A DNA stretch of 64,000 nucleotides from Hawksworthiomyces lignivorus (taxonomy: Eukaryota; Ascomycota; Sordariomycetes; Ophiostomatales; Ophiostomataceae), in contig NTMA01000057.1 in NCBI GenBank assembly GCA_002917075.1, positions 1 through 64,000 of the forward strand, in the 5' to 3' direction. Below, piece by piece: positions 44,112-53,403 of this stretch (position 1 is its first letter; every line of letters starts with the position of its first letter). The notes below the pieces were generated by a model, which was not told where the DNA came from, did not search any database, and worked only from the letters and a program-made list of their open reading frames with translations. The position numbers were made by a program, and so were the translations under genes.

Positions 44112-46225
44112 ATGATTGTAATACAGAACAGGGCAGCAAAGAACAGATCGAGCCCATTTATGTACTTATTTGCGGAATCCATTCTTCGAAAAAAGAGAGG
44201 GGACGCCACAAAATATGTGAAGAGAAATTGTCATTTGGACTCTTAGAACCGTTTCTTGTCAATTTAAGATCAAATACTTTACCATATTCGTTGATGAGAA
44301 GACCAAAGCGAGAGAGGATGCATAGAAAACGGTCCAGAATTCCTTTCTTAGCTAAGGCCTGCAGAATCACGCAAATCGTGTAGTTCGCGTGGTGTAATTA
44401 AAAAGTGTGTGCTGCTCTCGACTGCGCAGTGGACACCGCTCAATTCGGCTGGTCAAAGGTGCTCTGATGGTCGCGAGCATGTTTGGTTTGCCGAAAGGCC
44501 GATTTGCCAGCCCCACCCCCTGCTTCCTACGTTCTAACTCCTGGCGAATGTCCGTTTTTGGGAGCGTACCCCGAATCCTTTTCCTATTTTGATAACTCAC
44601 CACCTCGGGAGTCGAAACATTCTCGACGAAGTCAGAGGCACGATGCTCCTAGCTGAGATTCCTCTTACAAACAGCAAACCCTGTACGATATACCGATGTT
44701 TCAAGATCAAAAAATGCAATTGGTTGAAACCAGTAGAATGTTCTGCGATTGCTGAAGCCTACTCCGTAGTTGTGTGCCTCACTGGAGAGGGGGTGGAGAT
44801 CTTTGCCTTGTCGAGCTAATTTAGCTTAAGCGAGGCGGGCTTTTCCGTTTTCTGCCCACCCAATAGCCCACGCAGGAGGAGAAACAGGGGCAGGGAGCTT
44901 CAAAAACAGGTCTCGTCATCTGCACTATACGGATACGACTACTCGTACAAGTAAAGTACTTTGTCTCTGGCGTGGCTAATTTTGTTTCACGTTGGCCGCT
45001 TGTGCAGCCTGATAACCTTTTTTTTTTTTTTTTTAGAAACAAAAGATCCACTAACTATCAAAGTGAGACGCGGAGTTCGTGTGAATTAAGACTTCTTTTG
45101 AAAATCGCCTAATCTTAGAGTCAACTGTCCTTTTACGGGCTACTGTTTCTCCTAGGTCTCAAGCATAAGAAGAAAAAGCTGCGATGCCGTACCTACCAAA
45201 TTTGCTGCGGCATGGCACGGTGAGGGCTACCTCCAGGGGTGGGGAGGATTAAGCGCTTACACAAAGCCAAACAGTTAAATTCGCTATGTGGTAGGATAAT
45301 ACGATGTTGCATCAATAACCGTCCGCCTACCCCAGAGTTAAAGAGGGCCGCGCGGTTAGAAGGCTCACAACTATGCCTGCAGCCGGTATCCGAATTCAGC
45401 TTAGGTGTCACGTCTTCCTGTCTCCTGACGGCCTAAAGGAGAAGGTGTTATTCTTCATTCTAAACATTCCAGCATCATGAGGGAGGCCCAAACTCTCTAG
45501 ACAAAGGAGTGCAGTATCCCAACCACACGTTTCTGCATAGAGCAGTTCTACAAACCTACGACTAGTTCTGCTGCTCTTATCGCACATATCCTCAACCTGG
45601 TCTAATCGGGGTTTCCGCAGCCTTGAATACGGAGTCCAGCCTCTCGAGGGAGGCCTCGTGAACTACGTCGCTTATCTCAAAGACGGAGAACCCTACCGTT
45701 TTTGTACAACACCCTGGAAGACGTTGTGGCGCAATCTGAGAAGAAGAGCAGTCACAAATCAGCCTTGTCCCTTGTACCGCCTCTCGTTTGATGCAGCCAA
45801 ACTAGCTTCTAAGCCGACGATTTTCTAGAGAGATGGTACCATCTCCAGCTGTCTCCTGAAGCAGCTTTGCGAAGTGTTTCCTCGGAACGCCTTTCTCAAT
45901 CTGTATGACTAGACTTCACTCACACTTCCCCCTACCCCCCTGCATGTAGAACCGTAAACGCTGCAGCTTTTTCAAAAACTTCTTTTTATATCACCACACG
46001 CAATTGCTTACCAGTGTAGATCTCACACGTCCCCCGAGACCATAAAAGAGAGGCCAACGTCGAGTTCAATTCCCAAATTTCTCTGCTCTTCGCCTATCAA
46101 CCATCTGCATTGTCAATAAGCAGCCTGCGAAAGTAAAACGCCACACAGAAGAAGAATCTGGGATTGGTAGTTCCTAGGATATCCAACTTGACGCCCAGAA
46201 GTTGTCGGGAAACAAACTTGGCAAG
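44112..46225. other. Intergenic, no gene seen
   Basis: 2.1 kb with short frames only and a T run at 45018-45034. A TTTGCCGA motif occurs near 44488. The right end is the leader of the T5orf172 gene. Confidence 0.45.
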
Positions 46226-47509
46226 ATGGGTACGCCTAACCGCAAGTCAACGCCAAAGAAGAGCAGTACAGGGCAAGCTGAAAAAGCAGATAGCTCTGCA
46301 AAAGAGTCTCAAGGACCAGCGGCTCCAGGCCCATCAACACCACGCCGCAAGATTTCATCTCCCAAACACACAACCCCTGATAACATTGACGTCTCCGGCG
46401 ACGAAGATTCGGAATACGAGTATTCAGATAACGGCAGCGTTTTTGACGACCCGAATCCGGACTCTCCTAGCTCGGCTGCTACGACTCCGAATACCACACC
46501 AAAGAAGCCTACAAACAAGACGCGGGAATCTCTTGAAGAAACGCCATCAAGGAAAAAGAAGGGCGTCGCGCAGTCTAACACAAAGGCTTCCACAGAAGCG
46601 CTTTCTGCAAAAAAGAAACAGTCGCGGGCAGCGGCTGGAAAGAGACCCGAAAGCATTACAGCTCAACATATACGAGGATCTATCGATACAACTCTGTCAA
46701 TAAAAAATGAACACTCTCGGAGAATCAAGGCAGAGGAATACTTTGAACGAATTCCGCAGGAGACACAGAACAGCGATCGGCCATCAAGCGCAGCATCAGA
46801 CACAGAAAATTTCGGTATCCACCCGTTATGGTTCAAGGCAGATGGCACCGACTATCGTGTACGAAATCGTTTCGGCAGGATATTGACAAATTTGCACAAG
46901 CAATTTGGCACTAAAGGGATGAAGGAGGAAAGAGTCTACGTGTTCAGCGACCCAACCAGGCCAGGGGTTCACAAAGTCGGCATCACTTATCTCAAGGCTG
47001 AAGAACGTATGCATAATATACAATCCAAGTGCAAATTAAAAGGCCTCAAAGTCGAATATGACAGCGGACTGTTCCCGGGCGCACACAAGGTCGAGACACT
47101 TGTAAAAATATACTTGGAGTCTAGGAAGCACGACGTCGGCAAATGCCCTGGATGTGGTAAAGTACACGAAGAATGGTTTGAAACAGAAAAAGAAAAGATG
47201 ATCGAATGCATAGAGGCCTGGAAGGCTTTCACTTTGTCAGGCGTGTATACACCAGCAGGACGGCATACGGAAAAGTATGATATATTCTTTGCCGGGCTCG
47301 TTGATCCAAGTCCGGCGCGAGTGCAGAGCGTGGTGGCCGCGATGAAATTGCAAGATCGCGATGAACCTGAGTCGCCTACTGAAAGATCTTTAGGTCGGTC
47401 CCTTGGCGCCGTCGGCAAGGCGTACAGCCGAGTTGATTCAGGATTCCAGTCCATGGTAGATCAAGTCCAATCTGGATTTGCAAAATTGGGAATCAGACGA
47501 AATAAGTGA
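46226..47509 (+). CDS. T5orf172 / GIY-YIG domain protein
   Basis: This intronless gene encodes 427 residues. Residues 1-200 are disordered, Ser/Thr/Lys/Pro-rich, with acidic patches. The C-terminal domain belongs to the T5orf172 (MUG113-like) branch of the GIY-YIG superfamily: VYVFSDP (237-243) stands for GIY and HKVGIT (249-254) for YIG. Arg261 and Glu290 sit at the positions of the catalytic Arg and metal-binding Glu. A CPGCGKVH zinc-knuckle-like insert follows (Cys307, Cys310, His314), then EEWF. Such domains occur in phage, bacterial and many fungal proteins; fungi often carry large, variable families whose role is unknown. Because the key residues are retained, nuclease activity is possible. 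The frame is open eight codons further upstream, but the first ATG there is 46226. Confidence 0.85.
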   Translation: MGTPNRKSTPKKSSTGQAEKADSSAKESQGPAAPGPSTPRRKISSPKHTTPDNIDVSGDEDSEYEYSDNGSVFDDPNPDSPSSAATTPNTTPKKPTNKTRESLEETPSRKKKGVAQSNTKASTEALSAKKKQSRAAAGKRPESITAQHIRGSIDTTLSIKNEHSRRIKAEEYFERIPQETQNSDRPSSAASDTENFGIHPLWFKADGTDYRVRNRFGRILTNLHKQFGTKGMKEERVYVFSDPTRPGVHKVGITYLKAEERMHNIQSKCKLKGLKVEYDSGLFPGAHKVETLVKIYLESRKHDVGKCPGCGKVHEEWFETEKEKMIECIEAWKAFTLSGVYTPAGRHTEKYDIFFAGLVDPSPARVQSVVAAMKLQDRDEPESPTERSLGRSLGAVGKAYSRVDSGFQSMVDQVQSGFAKLGIRRNK

Positions 47510-48051
47510 TGACAAAACGAAGAAAACTCGCAAATCGACGAAGAGCTACGATGAAGATTGAAGCCCAGACTTCAACGAGGTTTATCGCTGTTTAGATGGT
47601 TAGGGGTGTTTATTGATGTGTCTTTGGCAAGCTGGTGAACACCGAATCTTTTATGTGCTGCGTATGTGAGATATGAAAATAGCCTTCCGCTTGTTGGGGA
47701 TACATCAGAGGGGACCATTTAGGAGAGCATGTTTACAGCTTTTTATTTATGTTTTTCTAGTCTTGGTTAAATTTATTATGTCTGTTGATTTGCTCTATTT
47801 GCCGCAAGTCTGGAGCCGCTGTTGTGGACGCAAGAACTGGTACTCACCCAGTTAGGAAAATATGGGACCAATCCCTTCCAACTTATTTGTCAAGTTCAGG
47901 TGGGATAGAGCCATTAATTCAGAAGGCCGAAATCAGTAGATGTTAATATCTGCTAGTAATATTACACCAACAGAAGACACTGCAGTCGAAAAAAAAAAGG
48001 AAGAGGGATCTACTACTAATAAGAGCCAATCCAATCTGTGTTTCTCTATAA
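47510..48051. other. Intergenic between T5orf172 and TPR-CHAT genes
   Basis: No gene is seen. The stretch contains the left copy of the 50-bp direct repeat (47888-47937). Confidence 0.45.
47888..47937 (+). repeat. 50-bp direct repeat, left copy
   Basis: Begins TGTCAAGTTCAGGTGGG and ends AATCAGT. It matches 51877-51926 in the same orientation with about six or seven differences over 50 bp. The two copies bracket the TPR-CHAT gene. Confidence 0.75.
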
Positions 48052-51000
48052 TCACGCCCCGTAGTGAACAAACTGTGCCCAGTTCAGCGGTATTTCTGGT
48101 TCATCTGCCCTGGCCGCCATAACCGCTTCCCGTAGCGCCGAAGCGACTTCTCTGTTTCCCCACGCCATCCCTGTTCTCTTGAGTAACGTCCTGTAGAATC
48201 CGCTCGCAACCTGCACACACACCCTGTCATTGGATGGCCACAGACAACCGACCACATGTGGAAAGCCCGCAACCTGAAAGCCGCTCACTACATGTATTAT
48301 CTCGTCTGACAGTCGCGCCGCCTTGTTCTCTGCCGTAGAGCAGGCCGAGAGGTAGGCTATGCGAGCGTCTCTGAGATTGAGCTCCGAAACCCTATGCACA
48401 GTTAGCCAGTCCTGTTCCACCGGCGCCTTGGTCCCCCCAAGCTTCTGCAAGATCAATCCACTGTTGGAAGGGTCTGAATGGTCTGTGGATCCATGGCAGG
48501 CAAAGTGAGCAATGCAGCTGTTCTGTAGATGTTTAATGACCTGATCCACGCTGGGATGGTCAAGTAAACTAATGGAGACGTGACCAGCAGCCGCTTTCAG
48601 GACCTCATTCTTCTCCTTGGTAACACCAGGAAGGTGAGGAAGCTGAGAGCCCGGCTCCAGACCCGGCGTGGTTGGCATGGTCGTGATCAGAAATAGCCCC
48701 CGTTTTCTTCGTTCGGTGGTTATAGCGCGGTTTTGAGCATATGCGAGGGCTTTGATCGATGGCGTGTACGAGGATATGGCTCTGTCGTAGGCGTTATCTG
48801 TAGAACCTGTGGGATACAGCCCTGCCGCATGGAAAGGCATTGAACTAGCAAGGCCGGTGCCAATCCACCATACTCTCGGAAGCTCTCCCTGCTCCTGGTG
48901 GGCGACACAAACCTCGTCGAGTACGGGCCGAACGCAGACCTCCCACAGCCAAGAGAGGTACTTGGAGTATTCTTCATTCTTCTGGAACCTTTCTGATCGA
49001 CGCCCTGTCCAGTCTTTGCTCAACCAAGCCCTTGCCTCCAAGGCGGACAGTCTAGGCAGATTAATTGTTCGGATGGCTGTAGTAGAAACTATAATTGCAT
49101 CACTTCGATATGCAGCAAGATTAATGACAACAATACTACCGTCGATAGCGCACTCTTGCATCTGAGCGGCTGTTTGACCAAGTAGGAACTGCTCTTGTCC
49201 TGGAATGCTCCTGATTTCCTCTATGCACGAGTTCAACTCAGTGATGGCTTCTCGGCGTCGTGTTAACATTTGCCTTTCTGTTGCATCTGGCTTGAGGTTG
49301 GTGAGAGGCCTGTTGACTTCGTCTCGGAGTTCTTTGTAGCGGCGAGCAATCTTGGGGTGTTGCTTTTCTAGAAAAGACACGTCGCTCCGACCGTCCATAA
49401 GCTCTCCAAGAATTACGGCCCGGCCTTTTTCGAGGTAGTGTACGGCGTCGTCCGGACGGCCGGATTCCAGGAGGAATGCACAGAGTTTAGCAGCCACTCC
49501 CGCGAAGGTTGCCATGACAAACTGTTGATCAGCACGGCTGAGCAGCTTGGTGTGTACAGTCGGTAATAGATCAATGATGTCTTTCCCGAGCTGTATGGCG
49601 ACGTCGACTCTGCGTAGCGCAGCAAGTATATTCAGATGGTTCGAAGCCGCCTTAATGCGGTCAAATGGGATGGCCGTTTGACAGTCCCAAGCCGCTTGAA
49701 GGTGTGTTGAAGCTTCTTCAAGGTCACTCATCTCGCCGGTACTTTCATATCGGCTTTTAAGAAGACCACCAAGGTTATATAACCACCCTGCCCGGTCAGG
49801 ATGGTCTTCCGGCGTCAATCCGACTGCTTGTCTTATTAGCTGCATGGCCTCTTCAAGATCATCCATCCCACCGGCCGTCTCATATCGTGTTGTGATCTTG
49901 GTTCCAAGATTGCTTAACATTCTGGCTCGGTCAATATGGGATTGTGGCGTTAACTTGACTGCTTGACTTTCTACCTGAATGGCCTCGTCAAGATTTTCCA
50001 TGTTACCGGTCCTTCGATATTGGTTTTCAAGCTTGGTTCCAAGGTTATTTAACCGCTCTACCTGGTCGGCATGATCTTCTGGTGTCAACTCGACTGCTCG
50101 TCTCGATGCCTGGAGGGCCTCTTCAAGGTCTTCCATCCTGCCAGTTCTCTCATATCGGCGATTGAGCTCGATTCCAAGATAATCCCATAACATTGCTTGC
50201 TCGGGATGGTCTGACGGTAGTAACTTGATTCCTTGTCTTGTTATTTGAATTGCTTCTTCGAGGTTGCCTATCTCACCAGTCCTCTCATATCGACGAAGGA
50301 GTTTCATTCCGAGGCCATCTAATCTTGTTGCCAATTCAGGATGGTTTTCTGGTGTTAACTTAACTACTTGTCTTGCTAACTGCACGGCCTCTTCGAGGTC
50401 ATCCATTCTTCCAGTCCTCTCATATCGAATTGAGAGTTTATTTCCAAGGTTGCCCAATATGGTTACCCAATCAGGATCGATTTCTGGCGTCAGCTTAACA
50501 GCTTGGCGTGCTACCTGAATAACCTCTTCAAGGTCACTCATCTTACCAGTTCTCATATAGTGACGAACAAGCCCGGATCCAAGGTTATTTAACCACCTTG
50601 GCCGGTCAACATGGTCTTCTGGTGTAAGCTCGATTGCTAGTCGTATTAAACGGATACCCTCTTCAAGGTCATCCATCTTGTTAGTTCTCTCATATCGGGT
50701 CTGAAGCTTAATTCCAAGGCTGTTTAATCTTCCTGCTCGTTCAGGATGGCTATGAGGTGTCGACATAAGTACTCGTCTTGCTACCCGGATAGCCTCTTGA
50801 AGATTGTCTATTCTATTAGTCCTCGTATATCGCTTGTGGAGTAGAATTCCAAGGTCAGTTAACATATCTGGCCGCTTAAAAGAGGCATCTGGTGTTAACG
50901 CGATCGCTTCTCTTGATATCTGGATAGCTTTTTCAAGGTCATCTATCTTGTCGGTCTTTTCGTGTTGTTGAACCAACAGAACTAAAAGGTTACATAATAT

Positions 51001-51444
51001 TGTAACCCTATAAGGACTGTCTTCGGACATCGATTCAACTGCTTGTGTAATTGACTGAACAGCCTCTTTAAGATGGTCCAACCTTCTCGTTCTCTTATAT
51101 CGGCTTTGAAGCTTTGATCCAAGGTTGTTTAACATCTCTGCCCGACCTTCATAGTCTTCCGGGGCCGACTCGATTGCTTGTCTCATTGTACGGATAGCCT
51201 TTTCAAGGTCATTCATCTCGTCGGTCCTCTCGTACCGGCGTCCAAGCAAATATGCAAGATTTTCCAACCGAAATGGACGGTGGGGATTGCCATCGGGTGT
51301 CGCATCTAGTGCTAGTTGGCAATATGTAACCGCCAAGTCGAGGTCGGCTATGTTTCTTGTGCGCTCATACTTTTCGTAGGCTTGTATCTCAGAAATGGAC
51401 AGAGAGAGCATTGCCTCCCCCAATTCCGCTGATAGTAGATCCAT
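48052..51444 (-). CDS. TPR-CHAT protein (caspase-like peptidase domain on 12 TPR-type repeats)
   Basis: This intronless gene encodes 1130 residues. The start is the ATG at 51444; the frame extends slightly upstream without ATG. Residues 45-584 are twelve exact 45-residue repeats (consensus near LTPEDHPDRAxxLNNLG then RYERTGxMDDLEEAI), TPR-like helix pairs. A helical linker follows (about 585-880). The CHAT domain forms the C-terminus, with its catalytic pair present: His984 in HFACHG and Cys1035 in YLSACSTA, spaced as in the separase/caspase clan. The GFQVAGFPHVVGCLW block after the Cys is typical. CHAT proteins are peptidases controlled by partner proteins; fungal TPR-CHAT genes are numerous and variable, and immune or self-recognition roles have been proposed for the wider family. 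The substrate is unknown. The gene is bracketed by direct repeats. Confidence 0.9.
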   Translation of the reverse strand: MDLLSAELGEAMLSLSISEIQAYEKYERTRNIADLDLAVTYCQLALDATPDGNPHRPFRLENLAYLLGRRYERTDEMNDLEKAIRTMRQAIESAPEDYEGRAEMLNNLGSKLQSRYKRTRRLDHLKEAVQSITQAVESMSEDSPYRVTILCNLLVLLVQQHEKTDKIDDLEKAIQISREAIALTPDASFKRPDMLTDLGILLHKRYTRTNRIDNLQEAIRVARRVLMSTPHSHPERAGRLNSLGIKLQTRYERTNKMDDLEEGIRLIRLAIELTPEDHVDRPRWLNNLGSGLVRHYMRTGKMSDLEEVIQVARQAVKLTPEIDPDWVTILGNLGNKLSIRYERTGRMDDLEEAVQLARQVVKLTPENHPELATRLDGLGMKLLRRYERTGEIGNLEEAIQITRQGIKLLPSDHPEQAMLWDYLGIELNRRYERTGRMEDLEEALQASRRAVELTPEDHADQVERLNNLGTKLENQYRRTGNMENLDEAIQVESQAVKLTPQSHIDRARMLSNLGTKITTRYETAGGMDDLEEAMQLIRQAVGLTPEDHPDRAGWLYNLGGLLKSRYESTGEMSDLEEASTHLQAAWDCQTAIPFDRIKAASNHLNILAALRRVDVAIQLGKDIIDLLPTVHTKLLSRADQQFVMATFAGVAAKLCAFLLESGRPDDAVHYLEKGRAVILGELMDGRSDVSFLEKQHPKIARRYKELRDEVNRPLTNLKPDATERQMLTRRREAITELNSCIEEIRSIPGQEQFLLGQTAAQMQECAIDGSIVVINLAAYRSDAIIVSTTAIRTINLPRLSALEARAWLSKDWTGRRSERFQKNEEYSKYLSWLWEVCVRPVLDEVCVAHQEQGELPRVWWIGTGLASSMPFHAAGLYPTGSTDNAYDRAISSYTPSIKALAYAQNRAITTERRKRGLFLITTMPTTPGLEPGSQLPHLPGVTKEKNEVLKAAAGHVSISLLDHPSVDQVIKHLQNSCIAHFACHGSTDHSDPSNSGLILQKLGGTKAPVEQDWLTVHRVSELNLRDARIAYLSACSTAENKAARLSDEIIHVVSGFQVAGFPHVVGCLWPSNDRVCVQVASGFYRTLLKRTGMAWGNREVASALREAVMAARADEPEIPLNWAQFVHYGA
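49693..51312 (-). repeat. Twelve in-frame 135-bp repeats inside the TPR-CHAT gene
   Basis: Twelve units of 45 codons run without spacers. Short DNA phrases such as CCTCTTCAAGGTCATCCAT recur at equivalent positions in several units, showing that at least some arose by tandem duplication. Copy number may differ between strains. Confidence 0.85.
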
Positions 51445-52873
51445 TGCGATAGACACACCGAAAGGCAACTAAGGAAATTCTTTGTTCTGTAGGTAGCGGA
51501 TGATCTACCTCTTGGAGGAGGGAATTTTTATCATCATCTCGATAACGGGTAATCAGCTTGGGGTTGTAGTTGTGGTGTGGCTGTGGTGGGGCTGTGGTGT
51601 GGTAGCCTAATGCACACCAACGATGTAGTGGTTAAAGAGATACGGGAGCAGGGCGTCGCAGCAGTGTGTTTAGTCTTACAGATAGAATAATAAGTAGAAT
51701 AGTTAAATATAAGGTATAGGGATATAAACTGTTAATTGATGAACTGTGCTGACTACATGTAGGCCATAGTGCCTGGCAAAAGAGTAGTCTGCCTGAGTGG
51801 CAGATAGGGCTTATATGGGCCTTATAATAACTCAACACTTAAAAAGCCTTCTTCGACACTTTTCTGGGCTCATAACTGTCAAATTCAGGTGGGTTAGAGC
51901 TATTAATTCAGAAAGAAGAAACCAGTCGTGTCAGACGCGGGCCCGGCCACAAATCCACTGCACGTGGCGACTAAGGAGGCCAATCAAGCATCGCGTACTC
52001 GTTCTCTAACTTCGTGTCGTTTTGGCTAGGCTCCAGGTGAGGGCACTTTAGTGATGTAGGCTGGTGGTTACGTTGAGTCGAGGGGCTGGCTGCTTCACTC
52101 TCAATAGAAGCATAATCTAACACCTAAAGTGTCTCACCTGCACAAGTACAAATTACTTCTGAGAGACAAACCTCTCACTGCAGAGGACGTCAAAAATGGT
52201 GGCATATGCCTACTAAAAAATTAGCAGAACAGCACCTCCTGACTTTAACCTGCAAGTTTTTACAAGTTTCATCTTTTATTGAAGACAATTTACTTGCATC
52301 TTTCAAAACATTTTATCATGCGTATAGTTAAGCGAAGTAGCATGATGTTAATTTATATGCTTAGGAGGCAATTGCTTTCTTCGGTCCTCTAGGTCAATGT
52401 GAAAGCCGCCAATTTCCATCTACACATCAAGGTATAAGAATTAAAGAATGGAAGATAAATCATGTACATGTTTTTAGAAAAATCTTCAAGGACTCTATAA
52501 ACATACCGTTTATGAAGGAATATACAATTGCAGCCTGTCACTGATTAGCGTCGACTGCAGCAGACAAGTTGAGATGGTGAGGCAGTCAAGAAGTGGAAGA
52601 AAAAAAAAAAAAAAAAAAAAAAAAAAGAATATTCTCTCTAACATTTTGTTTGACGAAGCAAGATCTGTTGTGGAGGCATGGGATAGGCTACAGTGAAGAA
52701 AACGCAATCAAATATGAGGCTGAAGAGTAGTTCTTTTGGGACACAAACTAGCCAATGAAAGGCTGGCTTGGCGAATTACTGGGTCAAGTATCGTGAGGCT
52801 GGTTCCGGCCCATGGCTCGACGCCCGGAAACAAGGTCTCTCAGATGGTCCGGTTTCTTCTATCCAATGAGAAA
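51445..52873. other. Intergenic between TPR-CHAT gene and tRNA
   Basis: No gene is seen. The stretch contains GT-rich sequence near 51555-51600, the right copy of the 50-bp repeat and a run of 27 A at 52600-52626. Confidence 0.45.
51877..51926 (+). repeat. 50-bp direct repeat, right copy
   Basis: Begins TGTCAAATTCAGGTGGG and ends ACCAGT. See the left copy at 47888-47937. Confidence 0.75.
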
Positions 52874-52995
52874 GGCAAGATGGCCGAGTGGTTAAGGCGC
52901 TAGCTTCAGGTTCTTCGAGATATCAAGAGGTGTTCTCATCAAAGGAAAACCTGCTAGTGTGGAAACGCGCGTGGGTTCGAGTCCCACTCTTGTCA
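52874..52995 (+). tRNA. tRNA-Leu (CAG) with 41-nt intron
   Basis: The acceptor stem GGCAAGA (52874-52880) pairs with TCTTGTC (52988-52994), one G-T wobble; A52995 is the discriminator. The anticodon stem CTAGC (52900-52904) pairs with GCTAG (52953-52957). The loop reads TT-CAG-G with the intron at the canonical place after position 37 (52911-52951), so the anticodon is CAG. A long class II variable arm (GTG/CGC stem) and a perfect T-arm (GTGGG TTCGAGT CCCAC) complete the leucine-type structure. Confidence 0.93.
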
Positions 52996-53403
52996 AAGAA
53001 TCTTCTTTTTTGCCTTATACAAGTCTATGACAATGCCATGAAAGGTAATTTTTATTTTATTAATATTTATTTTTTTATATTAACTGTATAGCTTCTTTAT
53101 AGTGCCTTTCTGTGGCTGCTGATCAAGATTTGATCGTCTAGTTGGAATGGCGAGGTTGTGTTTGCCATTTCGAATTCAGTTTCGTCTCTCATTAAGAATC
53201 TACCCTCTACTTAAAACAATACAATTTATATAGAGAATGACAATTCTGCTCATTGTACTTATGTTTCAAAATTTGATTTCGACGCAGCCTTGTGGCATTG
53301 GGGGAATAAATCTAATTGGTAAATACAGCGCTTGCCCAGTAACAAAAATAGGCTCTCAATATGTACACAAGAAAAAACTAATAAAAAAAAAAGAAAAAAA
53401 ATC
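52996..53403. other. Intergenic after tRNA
   Basis: AT-rich 3' flank of the large regulator gene. No gene is seen. Confidence 0.45.

Noticed and set aside
49693..51312. CRISPR-like or satellite array
   Set aside because: The 135-bp units are contiguous, in frame and encode TPR-type helices; there are no spacers.
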